Shown: positions 33,630 to 43,514, counted from the first letter of the stretch. The stretch: DNA of 64,000 nt from Paenibacillus sp. RC334 (GCF_030034735.1 NZ_CP125370.1:868001-932000), one strand, 5' to 3'. Numbers and translations: made by a program. Notes: generated from the sequence alone by a model not told the origin.

Positions 33630-34205
33630 CTAATTCAATCCACGAGTAGGCTCATACAGTTCCCAACCGAGATTTAGAGTTTGAATAATGTAGTCTGCGA
33701 CTTCTTCCGCATCCAGCTGATCTGTATCGATCTTGGAGTGATTTACCGCGTAAATGTCCTGTCTGGAACGGAAAAGAGCTTCGATTTCGTCCAAATTCTT
33801 GTTTTGCAGATTGGGACGGGTATCGATGAGCATCTTGAGTCGATCCTTCCAGGATTCCCAATTTAAATCTAAAAAGAAGACGATAGATGAAGCCAGGCAA
33901 GCCTGTTTAACCTCTTCTTGTAAAAAGGCACCGCCACCAACCGAGATGACTTTCAGGCGGGTATTGCTGCATAGTTTGAGAATATGCTCTTTTTCAATCT
34001 CACGGAATCTTTTTTCTCCATATGTTTTGAAAATTTCTGTTGTCGGCATGTTGTACTCTTGTTCAATCTCCTGATCAATATCCACAAAGTCCCGATACAG
34101 CTTGCGCGCGAGATGGGAACCGATCGTTGTTTTGCCTACACCCATAAAGCCAATGAGCACAATATTCTGTTCTCTTAATGGAATCTCTCTCTTGTTTTGC
34201 ACCAT
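33630..34205 (-). CDS. aroK: Shikimate kinase
   Basis: A 191-residue P-loop kinase converting shikimate and ATP to shikimate-3-phosphate. Walker A GFMGVGKTTIG; the shikimate-binding DIDQEIEQEYN Asp; EKRFREIEKEHILKL with the conserved Arg; VISVGGGAF; and the LID Arg in RPNLQNKNL. ATG 34205 is preferred to GTG 34211. It is convergent with aroD and may belong to the general aromatic pathway rather than the LysR cluster. Confidence 0.9.
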   Translation of the reverse strand: MVQNKREIPLREQNIVLIGFMGVGKTTIGSHLARKLYRDFVDIDQEIEQEYNMPTTEIFKTYGEKRFREIEKEHILKLCSNTRLKVISVGGGAFLQEEVKQACLASSIVFFLDLNWESWKDRLKMLIDTRPNLQNKNLDEIEALFRSRQDIYAVNHSKIDTDQLDAEEVADYIIQTLNLGWELYEPTRGLN

Positions 34206-34500
34206 AACCACTCTTTTCTCACCAGTAATGTTGAGATGTAACGCTTCAAAGCGCTAAATACATAAATACATTATACGTTCATCAAACGTGTCATTCAATA
34301 GCATAGATCACTTTAGGAGAAAGGTACAAGATAAAATGGTGTTCATCACCATATGGATGATATTGAACATGTAAGACGGACGGATTAGTTCATAAAGTAA
34401 TTTCATGCGTAATTTCTCGAAAAATAAACTTGTACAAGCATAAAAAAGGCAATATTGTGTACTTAATTGAAAAAAAGGACATATTTTGCCGAAAAATATA
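34206..34500. other. Intergenic stretch before the pectate lyase promoter
   Basis: No ORF with a ribosome site. An AAGCGCT sequence near 34248 recalls part of a CcpA cre site but does not match the full consensus. Confidence 0.4.
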
Positions 34501-34528
34501 TTGAAATTACTGGAAGTTGGATTATAAT
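34501..34528 (+). promoter_or_regulatory. Sigma-A-type promoter of the pectate lyase gene
   Basis: TTGAAA (34501-34506), a 16-base spacer and TATAAT (34523-34528). Transcription would start near 34535 and give a leader of about 237 bases. Confidence 0.7.
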
Positions 34529-34537
34529 AGAGTTATG

Positions 34538-34572
34538 CAAATTGTAAATGAAATCGCTGTATTTACAATTTG
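34538..34572 (+). promoter_or_regulatory. Perfect inverted repeat at the 5' end of the pel transcript
   Basis: CAAATTGTAAAT and ATTTACAATTTG (12 bp, no mismatch) around an 11-base loop, starting about three bases after the inferred transcription start. It could be an operator or an RNA 5' stabilising hairpin. Confidence 0.6.
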
Positions 34573-34771
34573 TGTTTAATTAAATTTATGTGATTTGATA
34601 ACTTTGAACCAAATACCAAGTATACATATGTAAATAATAATATATATTTCACAGACGTGTATTGGTCAATGGGTTCATTGTACGAAGGTGGTGATACGGT
34701 CTACGCACTCTAGTCAACGAAGAATTGTGAGACAGGAATAAAAAAAATATCTTCGAGAGGGATGAATTGAA

Positions 34772-35464
34772 ATGAACACAAGAACAGCCAAAGTATTGAA
34801 AAAGGGAATGAGTATCGCTTTATCAGGTATGCTGGTTGCTTTATTTGTTGGCAATTATTCTGCTCATGCAGCTCCAGAAGTGGTTAGTAAAACCATTCTT
34901 GTAAAAGCCGGAGAAGTATACGATGGTAAGGGGAAGACGGTAGCCGCTGATCCAAAAACCTTGGGTGACGGAAGCCAGGCTGAGGCCCAAAAGCCTATTT
35001 TCAAGCTTGAAAATGGTGCAACTTTGAAAAATGTGATCATTGCTGCCCCTGCTGCGGATGGTGTGCATGTGTATGGCAACGGAACCATTTCCAACGTAAC
35101 GTGGGAGGATGTAGGTGAAGATGCATTGACGCTTAAAGAAAAAGGTACGGTAAACATTACGGGCGGTGGAGCGTTCCATGCATATGATAAAGTCTTCCAA
35201 ATCAATGCCGAGGGCACGATTAACATTAAAAACTTTAGAGCCGATGATATCGGAAAACTGGTTCGCCAACTGGGCGGCTCTACCTTCAGAGTGAATATGA
35301 CTTTGGATAAATCGGATATTTCCAATGTAAAGGATTCGATCCTGAGATCGGACGGTCCTAACAGCACAGCTAAAATTACGAACACTCGTTATCACAATGT
35401 GCCACAATTGTTCAAAGGCTTTAAATCCGGTAATACGAGTGAGTCTGGCAATACTAAATATTAA
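34772..35464 (+). CDS. Secreted pectate lyase, polysaccharide lyase family 3
   Basis: A 230-residue extracellular enzyme that cleaves polygalacturonate by beta-elimination. Signal peptide about residues 1-31 (cleaved after AHA), then a short right-handed beta-helix: [55 protein letters not shown] and the [12 protein letters not shown] segment typical of PL3 (B. subtilis PelC, Pel-15). GAGAGGG precedes ATG 34772. It is monocistronic, with a long hairpin-bearing leader and a terminator. Confidence 0.92.
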   Translation: MNTRTAKVLKKGMSIALSGMLVALFVGNYSAHAAPEVVSKTILVKAGEVYDGKGKTVAADPKTLGDGSQAEAQKPIFKLENGATLKNVIIAAPAADGVHVYGNGTISNVTWEDVGEDALTLKEKGTVNITGGGAFHAYDKVFQINAEGTINIKNFRADDIGKLVRQLGGSTFRVNMTLDKSDISNVKDSILRSDGPNSTAKITNTRYHNVPQLFKGFKSGNTSESGNTKY

Positions 35465-35529
35465 TCGGAACAGGATAGGAGCGGGGATGGAAATCGAGAG
35501 ATTTTGATTCTATCCTTGTATAGATTGAA

Positions 35530-35585
35530 AATAGGGGCTGTCCCACAGATCGTCTGGATCTGATGGGACAAGCCCTATTTAGCTT
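35530..35585 (+). terminator. Intrinsic terminator after the pectate lyase
   Basis: 16-base arms AATAGGGGCTGTCCCA and TGGGACAAGCCCTATT (one mismatch) followed by T-rich sequence. Confidence 0.9.
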
Positions 35586-35710
35586 TTATTTGTTTTTTGT
35601 GCCGCCGGAGGATACCGTTGGAACGCTCAAAAGACAAGCCGGGCTTCGTTCAGAACGAGTACTGTGATATGATCTTGCTATTACATTTTATACAAAAAAG
35701 TTGGGAAGCT

Positions 35711-36706
35711 ATGAATCTATTTCATCCATATGTGAATGTTGACGGTACTTTGAATGATACGCAGGTGTGGAGTCGGGAAGTTTTATATACAGGTACAAAT
35801 GGTCGGCATGTAGAACGTTTTTACGTGTCACCTTCTGAGAGTTATGTGTTCAAGCCATTAACCAATGATGAGCAAGCAGGCCGGGAGAGATGGGTGTATG
35901 AGCATGTACTTCCTTCACTACCGTCGGTTTATCCCCGATTGCTTGCCTGCTCTGATTCAGAGGAAGATGGCGGAGTAGAATGGATGATTTTTGAGGATCT
36001 TGGTCCGTTGCATCATCTACACGAAGAACAAGCGATGTTGCGGGCTGTTGGACTTATAGCAGGGTGGCATGCTTTGCCGCCGGATCGTTTTACCGGAATT
36101 CCACTGCGAGGACCGAAGCCGCTCATTCAGGAATTGGTTTCTGAGTTGTACATACGCAAGCTTGATGTGTTGAAGCTTTGCAGCTCGTTAGGGTTTCCTA
36201 AACAGCAGGTTCAGCGTATCTATGCACAGCTGGATCAGTTCGCTTTTTCACCGCAGCTTGTGTTGTCTCATGGTGATCTTCATCCGGGCAACTATGCGCT
36301 GAGTGGGGAGCGGCTGATGGTGCTGGATTGGGAGCATGCCCATTTGAACACACGGCTCTGGGATGTGTATCATCTGATCGACATGTCCCACCCGTTGTTT
36401 CCCCGGCGTATAACGTTCGACTTGCGAATTCGCTTGCTGGACAGGTATTTGGAGCAGCTGGACCTGTTGGGAGCAGGACTGGAGCGAGGCGTATTTATGC
36501 AAGAATATGGCATGTTTGCTGTGGTATTTTCGCTGTGGATGCTGTTGTTAATTGAAAGTGATTTGCGAAGGATCGGAACGGAATTGCATATAAACAGTGA
36601 TAAATGGTCAAAAGAGCAATTAGAAGCCCAACGGGGCGAGGCGTTAGCCTGTTTGAACCAATGCGCAGCGATGCTGGAATGGGGACAAGTCAGAAGGTGT
36701 GAATAA
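35711..36706 (+). CDS. Aminoglycoside-phosphotransferase-fold kinase, substrate unknown
   Basis: A protein of about 331 residues with the APH/choline kinase fold. Brenner motif LVLSHGDLHPGNYAL at about residue 185, then VLDWEHAHLNTRLWDVYHLI, the metal-binding Asp segment. An N-lobe with YVFKPLTNDEQAGRERWVYE supplies the Lys. It need not confer resistance; relatives phosphorylate sugars, choline or spore-coat components. The start is uncertain: ATG 35711 has a weak GGGA close by, and TTG 35618 has a better GGAGG and would add 31 residues. It is followed 52 bases later by a glycosyltransferase read the same way. Confidence 0.8.
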   Translation: MNLFHPYVNVDGTLNDTQVWSREVLYTGTNGRHVERFYVSPSESYVFKPLTNDEQAGRERWVYEHVLPSLPSVYPRLLACSDSEEDGGVEWMIFEDLGPLHHLHEEQAMLRAVGLIAGWHALPPDRFTGIPLRGPKPLIQELVSELYIRKLDVLKLCSSLGFPKQQVQRIYAQLDQFAFSPQLVLSHGDLHPGNYALSGERLMVLDWEHAHLNTRLWDVYHLIDMSHPLFPRRITFDLRIRLLDRYLEQLDLLGAGLERGVFMQEYGMFAVVFSLWMLLLIESDLRRIGTELHINSDKWSKEQLEAQRGEALACLNQCAAMLEWGQVRRCE

Positions 36707-36758
36707 AGAGTTTGAGCTGCAGCGTGTGTACAGATCGTAAACAAAGGTGGGGACATAT

Positions 36759-37757
36759 ATGAAAAAAGTCGGTTTGGTCATGAGAAAAATACAGTTTGCC
36801 GAAGCGCAGGGCCCGCGTATTTTTGCGGAACGTCTGAAGCAGATCGGGCTGGAGCTGGGCGTGGATATCGTATTTGTGTCACCGGAGCGCCATGTTAGCA
36901 GCCATGACTGGCTTCCCGGTTATGAGCATGAAAAGGGTGATCTTGTTAATTATGACGTGGTGCTCGACCAGCTTCATGAGCAGCAGATTGAGGATGTTAT
37001 TTATACGGTATCCGGCTTTACATATTTGAAAATGTTTTTTAAAAACAGCGTGCTTTTTCCGCACAGTTTTCCTGATCCGGCGCTTACAGGCTATGAGATG
37101 ATGAAGCCTTTTTATCAGATCGTGGACAAGGCTATTGTGCAGACTGACTTTCTAAAGCAGGAGATGGCATCCAAATTTGGTGTAACCGATGTGACGGTCA
37201 TCCCGATTGGATTTAATGAGCGGCTGGTGGAAAAGTATTTTGACCCTTCGCAGGTCGTGGAGAATCGGGTGATGTGGATCGGAAGGGATGAGGAGAATCG
37301 GCGTCCTGATCTGGTGCTGGAGTATGCGCGGCATAATCCCGACAAGGAAGTTTACATGGTGTTTGGCGGAGAACGCTACAAGGAAAGCATGAAGAAGTAC
37401 GATATCTCTGACAATGTAAAGCTCCAATTTGCGTTGACGCAGGATGAGGTATTTGCGCTGATGAATACGGCCAAAGTTTATTGGAGCTGCTCCAAATTCG
37501 ACACGTTTGCGATGCCGTTGACCGAAGCACTGGCTATGGGTAAAATCGTCGTGAAGCCTGAGCATCCTTGCTACGGACATATCAGCTCCACGCACTCTTT
37601 TTCGGGCAATGAGAAAAACTGGTTCGAGCTGGTCAATATGGCTGCTGCCTCGCCTCGTCGGGTTTCCAAGGAAAATCAGGCGTATGCCATGGAAAAGTTT
37701 TCGAGCAGGGTGATGAAGCAGGGATATCGGGACTTTTTTGAGAATTGGTTAAGCTGA
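36759..37757 (+). CDS. Glycosyltransferase, GT4-like
   Basis: A 332-residue GT-B-fold glycosyltransferase of the GT1/GT4 type. The N-terminal half ends with AIVQTDFLKQEMASKFGVTD, and the C-terminal donor domain has VMWIGRDEENRRPDLVLEYA, VYMVFGGERYKES and the DTFAMPLTEALAMGKIVVKP motif (E-x7-E-like). AAAGGTGG precedes ATG 36759. Acceptor and sugar donor are unknown. There is no signal or membrane segment, so it acts in the cytoplasm. It may share a transcript with the kinase-fold gene upstream. Confidence 0.85.
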   Translation: MKKVGLVMRKIQFAEAQGPRIFAERLKQIGLELGVDIVFVSPERHVSSHDWLPGYEHEKGDLVNYDVVLDQLHEQQIEDVIYTVSGFTYLKMFFKNSVLFPHSFPDPALTGYEMMKPFYQIVDKAIVQTDFLKQEMASKFGVTDVTVIPIGFNERLVEKYFDPSQVVENRVMWIGRDEENRRPDLVLEYARHNPDKEVYMVFGGERYKESMKKYDISDNVKLQFALTQDEVFALMNTAKVYWSCSKFDTFAMPLTEALAMGKIVVKPEHPCYGHISSTHSFSGNEKNWFELVNMAAASPRRVSKENQAYAMEKFSSRVMKQGYRDFFENWLS

Positions 37758-37769
37758 GCAGGTAACTAA

Positions 37770-37815
37770 ATGAACTGCAATCAAACTGCAAGTTAAACTG
37801 CAAATAAACTACAAC
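37770..37815 (+). repeat. Short AACTGCAA direct repeats
   Basis: Three copies of A/GAACTGCAA spaced 11-12 bases apart, then a degenerate AACTACAAC, just after the glycosyltransferase stop. Function unknown. Confidence 0.5.
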
Positions 37816-37923
37816 TTCCTATATTTCCATTGTATCTGTCCCCTTTATTTGTATACCTAAAAGATTTGAAAAAAATTAATATCGAAAGTGCGATAAGGTT
37901 AGTTTTTATGGGTTTAAAAATCA

Positions 37924-37960
37924 AAAGAGATCCCTGTGTGACTTATCACAAGAATCTCTT
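37924..37960 (-). terminator. Putative terminator of the leftward MFS gene
   Basis: AAGAGAT...ATCTCTT with an inner TGTGTGA/TCACA part; on the minus strand it is followed by TTTTGATTTTT. Confidence 0.65.
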
Positions 37961-38038
37961 CGATGTTTTGCAGTGCTGATATCAAATGGGTCCAAGCTCA
38001 ATATCTGTAGCCAAGGTTTCTCTAACGAGTTAATCAAT

Positions 38039-39248
38039 TTAGGATTGTATCCCCGCTACGGCTTCAGATTGAGCCGTTCTGCGGTCGATGACGTAGCTGA
38101 CCAGCATGAGAAGCAGGCCACCGACAGTGATAAGAGATGCGACCCATGGGATGGCGGCGAGTCCCATTTGATTAATGACGACCCCGCCGATAAAAGCGCC
38201 TCCTGCATTGCCCAGATTCAATGCGGAATGGCTGGAGGTAGAAGCGAGCAAAGGAGCCTCATAGGCCAGATTCATGATGCGAACCTGAATGCCGGGCATA
38301 ATGCCGAACGCGGCAATGCCCCAGATAAAGACAGTGATGACGGCCAGCACCGGGCTTTGTAGCGTGAACGTCAGGATGGCCAAAATAATAGCCAGTATGG
38401 CATAATTTGCGATCAGCGACGGGAGCAGCTTCCAATCTGCGAGCTTGCCGCCGACGATGTTGCCGATGGTTACGCCGAGGCCAAACAGGACGAGAATCCA
38501 CGTAATGCTATGCTCGGCAAAGCCGCTAATGTCGGTCAGTAAAGGCGTGATGTACGTAAAGACGGTGAACAGGCTACCACAACCGACAGCACCTGTGAGC
38601 AGCATCAGCAGTACCTTCGGATTAAACAGGCTTCGGACTTCTTGTTTGAGACTGGAAGGCTTGTCCTGATGAGTGACCGGAATGTAACGGATGATGCCAC
38701 AGAGAGAAATCAGGCCGATCACGACGATGGCTCCAAAGGAAGCACGCCAGCCGAGCTGCTGTCCGATAAAGGTGCCAAAAGGCACGCCGATAATGTTGGC
38801 TACGGTCAGTCCAGTCAGCACCATGGAGATGGCACCAGCCCGCTTATCAGGACGGACCAGCCGCGCCGCGATCAGGGAACCCACTCCCAAAAAGGTTCCG
38901 TGCGATAACGCGGTAGCCATACGGGCTACAATCAGAAGCTCGTAGTTGGGAGCAATGACGGAAAAAAGATTGCCTAAAATGAATATAATCATCAGCAGGC
39001 ATAACAGCTTTTTTTTGCGGTACCTTGTGAGTCAATACGGTGAGCACAGGTGCGCCAATGGCTACACCAAGCGCGTAACTGGTGATTAGCTGTCCGGCTT
39101 GCGGGATGGTAACATGAAGATCCTGGGCTACATTAGGCAGAAGCCCCATGATGACGAATTCGGTCATGCCGATGGCAAAGGCACCGAGCGTCAACCATAG
39201 CAAGGAGGGGGGAAAGCGATGGGTTGTCAAATTTTCTTGAGTACTCAT
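38039..39248 (-). pseudogene. MFS efflux transporter (AraJ/YdhP-like DHA1), one-base frameshift
   Basis: Two overlapping frames together give a drug/sugar-efflux-type MFS protein of about 400 residues. The first (start ATG 39248; LLWLTLGAFAIGMTEFVIMG, typical of AraJ/YdhP) ends out of frame after LTHKVPQKK. The second continues from LLCLLMIIFILGNLFSVIAP to the end. The break is an A8 run (T8 at 39009-39016 on the plus strand); A7 would restore the frame. There is no other decay. AGGAGG lies 13 bases before ATG 39248, a long gap. It is divergent from cysK. Confidence 0.85.
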
Positions 39249-39431
39249 GAGTGTCTTGTATCCTCCTGAAAAATAGTAATGCGAGTATATCATTAGAAAC
39301 GACATCTGGCGACCCATTTGCAAGAATTTTACATACTAAGCAGATAAGATTTATGTATTTTACAAAAGCGACAGGTATGAGCGGGTTAAATATGTTATTT
39401 TTATAGTATGGACCTATCCAAGGAGGATACA

Positions 39432-40358
39432 ATGATGACGCTTAAAGTGGTACATAGTATTACAGATTTAATTGGAGATACGCCTTGTGTACGGCTCCAA
39501 CGGTTAACCGGACCGCAGGATGCGGAAGTGTATGTGAAGCTGGAATACTTTAATCCCAGCGGCAGTGTTAAGGATCGGGCGGCGGGTAATTTGATTGACG
39601 AGGCGGAAAAGGCCGGACATTTAAAACCGGGTGGAACTATTATTGAGCCGACCAGTGGGAATACGGGGATTGGCTTAGCGATGAATGCGGCTGCCCGAGG
39701 CTACCGTGCGATTTTGGTGATGCCGTCGAATATGACGAGGGAACGAATCAATATTTTAAAAGCATACGGGGCTGAGGTTGTGCTGACACCAGCGGAGGAA
39801 CGGATGTCAGGAGCGATTCGCAAGGCGCTGGAGCTGGGGGCTGAGATCGAAGGGAGCTTTATCCCGCATCAATTTGAAAACGAGGCCAACCCGGATATCC
39901 ACCGTACGACGACTGCGCTTGAAATTTTGGAGCAGACGGAAGGCAAGCTGGACGTGTTCGTCGCTTCTTCGGGAACAGGCGGTACGATTACGGGAACGGG
40001 TGAGGTGCTGCGCCAGCATTTGCCGGATCTGCGGGTTGTCGTGGTAGAGCCGAAGGGTTCGCCAGTGCTTTCAGGGGGCAAGCCGGGTCCGCATAAGCTG
40101 GTTGGTACTAGCCCGGGATTCGTTCCTGCTGTACTGAATACGGATATTTATGACGAAATCGTACAGGTTTCGGATGAGGATGCGATTGCGATGACACGGG
40201 CCATTGCTGCTCAGGAAGGAATTCTCGTCGGACCTTCCAGCGGAGCTACAATATGGACGGCAATTCAGGAAGCTCGGCGCTTGGGACCGGGCAAACGGGT
40301 GCTTTGTATTGCCCCGGATACAGGAGAGCGTTATTTGAGCATGGGTATTTTCGGATAA
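39432..40358 (+). CDS. cysK: Cysteine synthase (O-acetylserine sulfhydrylase family)
   Basis: A 308-residue PLP enzyme of fold type II making cysteine from O-acetylserine and sulfide. PLP Lys47 is in NPSGSVKDRAA; the substrate loop is TSGNTGIGLAMNAAA; the phosphate loop is SSGTGGTITGTGE; and GPSSGATIW closes the site. It is somewhat closer to YtkP/CysK-like paralogues than to a classical housekeeping CysK. AAGGAGG fits ATG 39432 (or 39435). A 308-residue length is standard. It lies 21 bases before an aldo/keto reductase, a likely co-transcribed gene. Confidence 0.88.
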   Translation: MMTLKVVHSITDLIGDTPCVRLQRLTGPQDAEVYVKLEYFNPSGSVKDRAAGNLIDEAEKAGHLKPGGTIIEPTSGNTGIGLAMNAAARGYRAILVMPSNMTRERINILKAYGAEVVLTPAEERMSGAIRKALELGAEIEGSFIPHQFENEANPDIHRTTTALEILEQTEGKLDVFVASSGTGGTITGTGEVLRQHLPDLRVVVVEPKGSPVLSGGKPGPHKLVGTSPGFVPAVLNTDIYDEIVQVSDEDAIAMTRAIAAQEGILVGPSSGATIWTAIQEARRLGPGKRVLCIAPDTGERYLSMGIFG

Positions 40359-40379
40359 AAAGAGTGAAGGAGGACCAAC

Positions 40380-41357
40380 ATGAAAATTATACCTTTACAG
40401 AAACGCAACATTTCGGATAGCCGTCTGGTGCTTGGCTGTATGCCTTTTGGCGGGGAATGGGATCGTACGCCGTATACACAGGAGCATGTGGTGGAAGCAG
40501 AACGAGCAGTAGAAGCTGCGCGTTTCATCGGCATTACGATGTTTGATCATGCAGATATCTATCGGGCAGGGAAAGCGGAAGAGATTTTCGGTCGAATTTT
40601 AAAGGGACAACCCGGCTTGCGCGAGCAGATCGTGATTCAGTCCAAGTGCGGTATATGTCTTCCGGAAGGTACGCTCCCGACCCGTTTTGATTTTTCATAT
40701 GCTCATATTATGGAGTCTGTGGATGGTATTCTGAAGCGTTTGGGCACCGAATATTTGGACATCCTGCTGCTGCACCGTCCCGATCCGCTGGTAGAGCCAG
40801 AAGAAGTGGCGGAGGCGTTCAGCAAGCTCAAGGCATCCGGTAAAGTACGGCATTTTGGCGTCTCCAATATGAATGTAAGCCAAATTCAGTTTCTGGAGCG
40901 CAGCTTGGCGGAGCCGCTGATTGCTAATCAATTGGAGATGAGCCTGGCGCATCTGCACTTTATAGATCAGACGGTGCATGTGAATCAACAGGCCGGGACT
41001 AATGTCCATTTTGGCGAAGGCTTGATGGAATTCTGCCAAACGCAGGATATTCAGCTTCAAGCGTGGAGTCCGTTGGCACAGGGTCGTTTTAGCGGCAGTT
41101 CTTTGGACGGGCAGCCGGAGCGTATACGCCAAACAGCAGAGCTGGTACAGAAGCTGGCTGCTGAAAAGGAAACGACACGTGAAGCAATCGTCCTTGGCTG
41201 GATCATGAAGCACCCGGCACGCATTCAGCCTGTCATTGGCACCGCCAATCCAGCACGGATCAAGGCTTGTCAGGATGCTGAACGCCAGAGCGAGCTAATG
41301 ACCCGCGACGAATGGTATACTTTATATGTCAGCGCGCGCGGCGAAAAGTTGCCTTAA
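40380..41357 (+). CDS. Aldo/keto reductase (YdhF-like)
   Basis: A 325-residue NADPH-dependent TIM-barrel oxidoreductase. The catalytic tetrad is visible: Asp and Tyr in MFDHADIYRAGKAEE, Lys in IQSKCGI, His in LLLHRPDP. GVSNMNVSQIQFLE and the C-terminal IQPVIGTANPARI bind the cofactor. The sequence resembles E. coli YdhF. The physiological carbonyl is unknown. GAAGGAGG precedes ATG 40380, and the gene follows cysK closely. Confidence 0.9.
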   Translation: MKIIPLQKRNISDSRLVLGCMPFGGEWDRTPYTQEHVVEAERAVEAARFIGITMFDHADIYRAGKAEEIFGRILKGQPGLREQIVIQSKCGICLPEGTLPTRFDFSYAHIMESVDGILKRLGTEYLDILLLHRPDPLVEPEEVAEAFSKLKASGKVRHFGVSNMNVSQIQFLERSLAEPLIANQLEMSLAHLHFIDQTVHVNQQAGTNVHFGEGLMEFCQTQDIQLQAWSPLAQGRFSGSSLDGQPERIRQTAELVQKLAAEKETTREAIVLGWIMKHPARIQPVIGTANPARIKACQDAERQSELMTRDEWYTLYVSARGEKLP

Positions 41358-41364
41358 TATGTGT

Positions 41365-41407
41365 AAAGCCCATGCTTTGTCGATAGGACAGAGGATGGGC
41401 TTTTTTA
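41365..41407 (+). terminator. Intrinsic terminator after the aldo/keto reductase
   Basis: AAAGCCCAT pairs with ATGGGCTTT, followed by a T run. It lies between convergent genes. Confidence 0.88.
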
Positions 41408-41412
41408 TGTAG

Positions 41413-42213
41413 CTAATCCTCTTCGTATCTGGCAAGTGCCCTGGCGGTTGTTTCCTTCATTCGGGAAATGAGCCGGGAGCCTTGGACGACCTTGACGCGT
41501 TTGCCGAGAAAGCGGATTTTGGACAGTACATATTCACATTCGTCTGCCTGAAAAGTGAGCGTAATACGATAGGTATCCACATCCTGAACATACTCCACCT
41601 CTTTCTCAAAGCAGGAAAAGGCATATAAAATACGAGATAATTCCCCGTTGTACATAGGCATAATTTCAATGATGCCCTGTTCTTTGCGTGACTCCAGAAT
41701 ACCGAGTATGCGTTGGGTGAATTTGTCGGTCTCTTCAGATGAAATTTTCTCTTTGGTGATGGTTGCGATGTTGGACAGCTTGGTGGACATCAGCGCACGG
41801 TGTCGGCGGTTGTACCAAAGCAGGCTCCATTCTTTTTTGACCATGGAAAATTCCAGCTTATACGGAAAGCCGGACATGCGTTCATGAACACGCCCGTTGC
41901 GCATTCTATAGCTCATACAAATACCTGAGCGGGACCGCAGGATGGGACGCAATATACGCAGGAGCGGATGATAAACCGGGGAGGCAGGAATGCGGGCCTT
42001 TTCCCTCAAGCTGCCATCGACCTCCAGCGACTTGTCATCTGCGAGCATCAGCCGAAGCTTATCGAGCGTAGACGGGGTAAAAGCTTCTGTCGCCGACGGA
42101 TATGCCAGCATGGACTGGAGCCAGATTCTTTCCTGCGATGTGGTAGCAAAAGCGCCCGATTCATCCAGCCGCGAGACGATCTGGTAGTTAAATATTTTCT
42201 CGAATAGGCTCAT
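41413..42213 (-). CDS. WYL-domain regulator, second of a pair
   Basis: A 266-residue WYL-domain protein without an obvious N-terminal HTH. It starts MSLFEKIFNYQIVSRLDESG and contains the WYL core SGICMSYRMRNGRVHERMSG, PYKLEFSMVKKEWSLLWYNR. ATG 42213 overlaps the end of the preceding regulator by 26 bases in another frame, a sign of coupled translation. Bacilli often encode two such proteins side by side, the first with the HTH. The ligand and targets are unknown. Confidence 0.82.
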   Translation of the reverse strand: MSLFEKIFNYQIVSRLDESGAFATTSQERIWLQSMLAYPSATEAFTPSTLDKLRLMLADDKSLEVDGSLREKARIPASPVYHPLLRILRPILRSRSGICMSYRMRNGRVHERMSGFPYKLEFSMVKKEWSLLWYNRRHRALMSTKLSNIATITKEKISSEETDKFTQRILGILESRKEQGIIEIMPMYNGELSRILYAFSCFEKEVEYVQDVDTYRITLTFQADECEYVLSKIRFLGKRVKVVQGSRLISRMKETTARALARYEED

Positions 42214-43514
42214 AATAGGCTTGAAGCTCCTTCCATTCTTGCTTGAATTCCTGACGCAGCCGCTTGGGTTCCAACACCTCACAGCTTGATCCAAAGCTGC
42301 GCAGCCACGGTTTAATCTCGGTGATTCCGTTCACCGTAATTTCATAGATAAAGGATTCACTTTCTTCCTCCGTGATCGTTCCCCATTGCCCCTGTAACAG
42401 CACACGTTCCCGAATAAAGTTACGTTTGGCACCTTCAGGATTGAAAAAACGTACCCGCACCTTCACGGCACGCCCGGTATCCACAAGCCAGCTATACCGC
42501 GTTCTTTCTTCCAACACGGCCAGCAGGTCAGCAAAACGCTTCTCGGACACGGGTTCGCCCTCCGCCAACTGTGTCATGCCCTCCATGCGGAACTTCATGA
42601 TCCCTTTGCCGTCCACCTGACCCAGCACATACCAACGTCCATATTGATGATCATAGATGACTTGCAAGGGAAGAATGGTGTGCTCACGGCCTTCGGTTTC
42701 TTTTTTCAAACAGCGGATTCGTGTTCTGTGACCCATACATGCTTCGTTTGGCCGCCGAAAAGTACAAAAAAGTTATACAGCGACGTTGCCGAATGGCGTG
42801 AAGAAGCGGATGAATATGTGCCTCATCCAGAATGCGTGAGTAATAGTGGTATTTGTATAAAAAAGGTTCTGCGATCTCCTGCACCCCCGCTTGACGGCGC
42901 ATAGCTTTTTTCAAATGATCCCGCAGCAGATATCCCTGTACAGAGGGGAGGTGCGTATTCGCCATTACGTCCACAAAGTCATACAGGTCCAGTAATTCCT
43001 CGTCCATCAGTCCAGTGACCAAATCGTTGCGGACAGCATAGCGATAAGGTCTTCCTCCGGATTCCTTGCGAACCACGCCGACTTCGACGAGATATTTCAG
43101 GTCCGAACGGATCGTTTTCTCATCCGGCAATGCATTGTCGGCAGGCAATCCCTGGCAGCAGGCATCCAGCAGCTCCATGGTGGTCAATGGTTGTGACTGT
43201 AGCGCTGTCAGCAGAAGGGCCAAGCGGACGCTTTCCGATTCCTTAAGCGATTTGGCCCGAAACAGGAATAACAGTAGCGGATCAGCGGATTCATAGTAGC
43301 TAAAGCGCAGCATTTCATTGAAGTCATGTCCTTGCTCCGCTGGTAACTGTTGCTGTACGGATTGAACGATTTCTTTGAGACGCCGGATTGTTTTGTCAAA
43401 GGTATGTACCGAAATGCCCAGTCTGTCTGCAAATTGCTGTCGATTATAAGCGCCGCTCGTCAGTGTCAGCATGCGCAGAAATTGAATTTCTTTATCAAAG
43501 CTCTCTCTCGCCAT
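42188..43514 (-). pseudogene. HTH and WYL-domain regulator, first of a pair, one-base frameshift
   Basis: Joined, the two frames give about 440 residues: an HTH start (FADRLGISVHTFDKTIRRLK), a long middle region, and a WYL domain (CITFLYFSAAKRSMYG, then LPLQVIYDHQYGRWYVLGQV). The first frame leaves the expected sequence after NTNPLFEK. An A6 run (T6 at 42701-42706 on the plus strand) reduced to A5 would continue directly as ETEGREHTILPLQ. ATG 43514 has GGGGA upstream. Its partner WYL gene overlaps the 3' end. Confidence 0.84.

Noticed and set aside
34236..34260. Possible CcpA cre site before the pectate lyase
   Set aside because: It contains AAGCGCT but lacks the TG...CA ends of the consensus at the correct spacing, and it lies about 240 bases upstream of the promoter.
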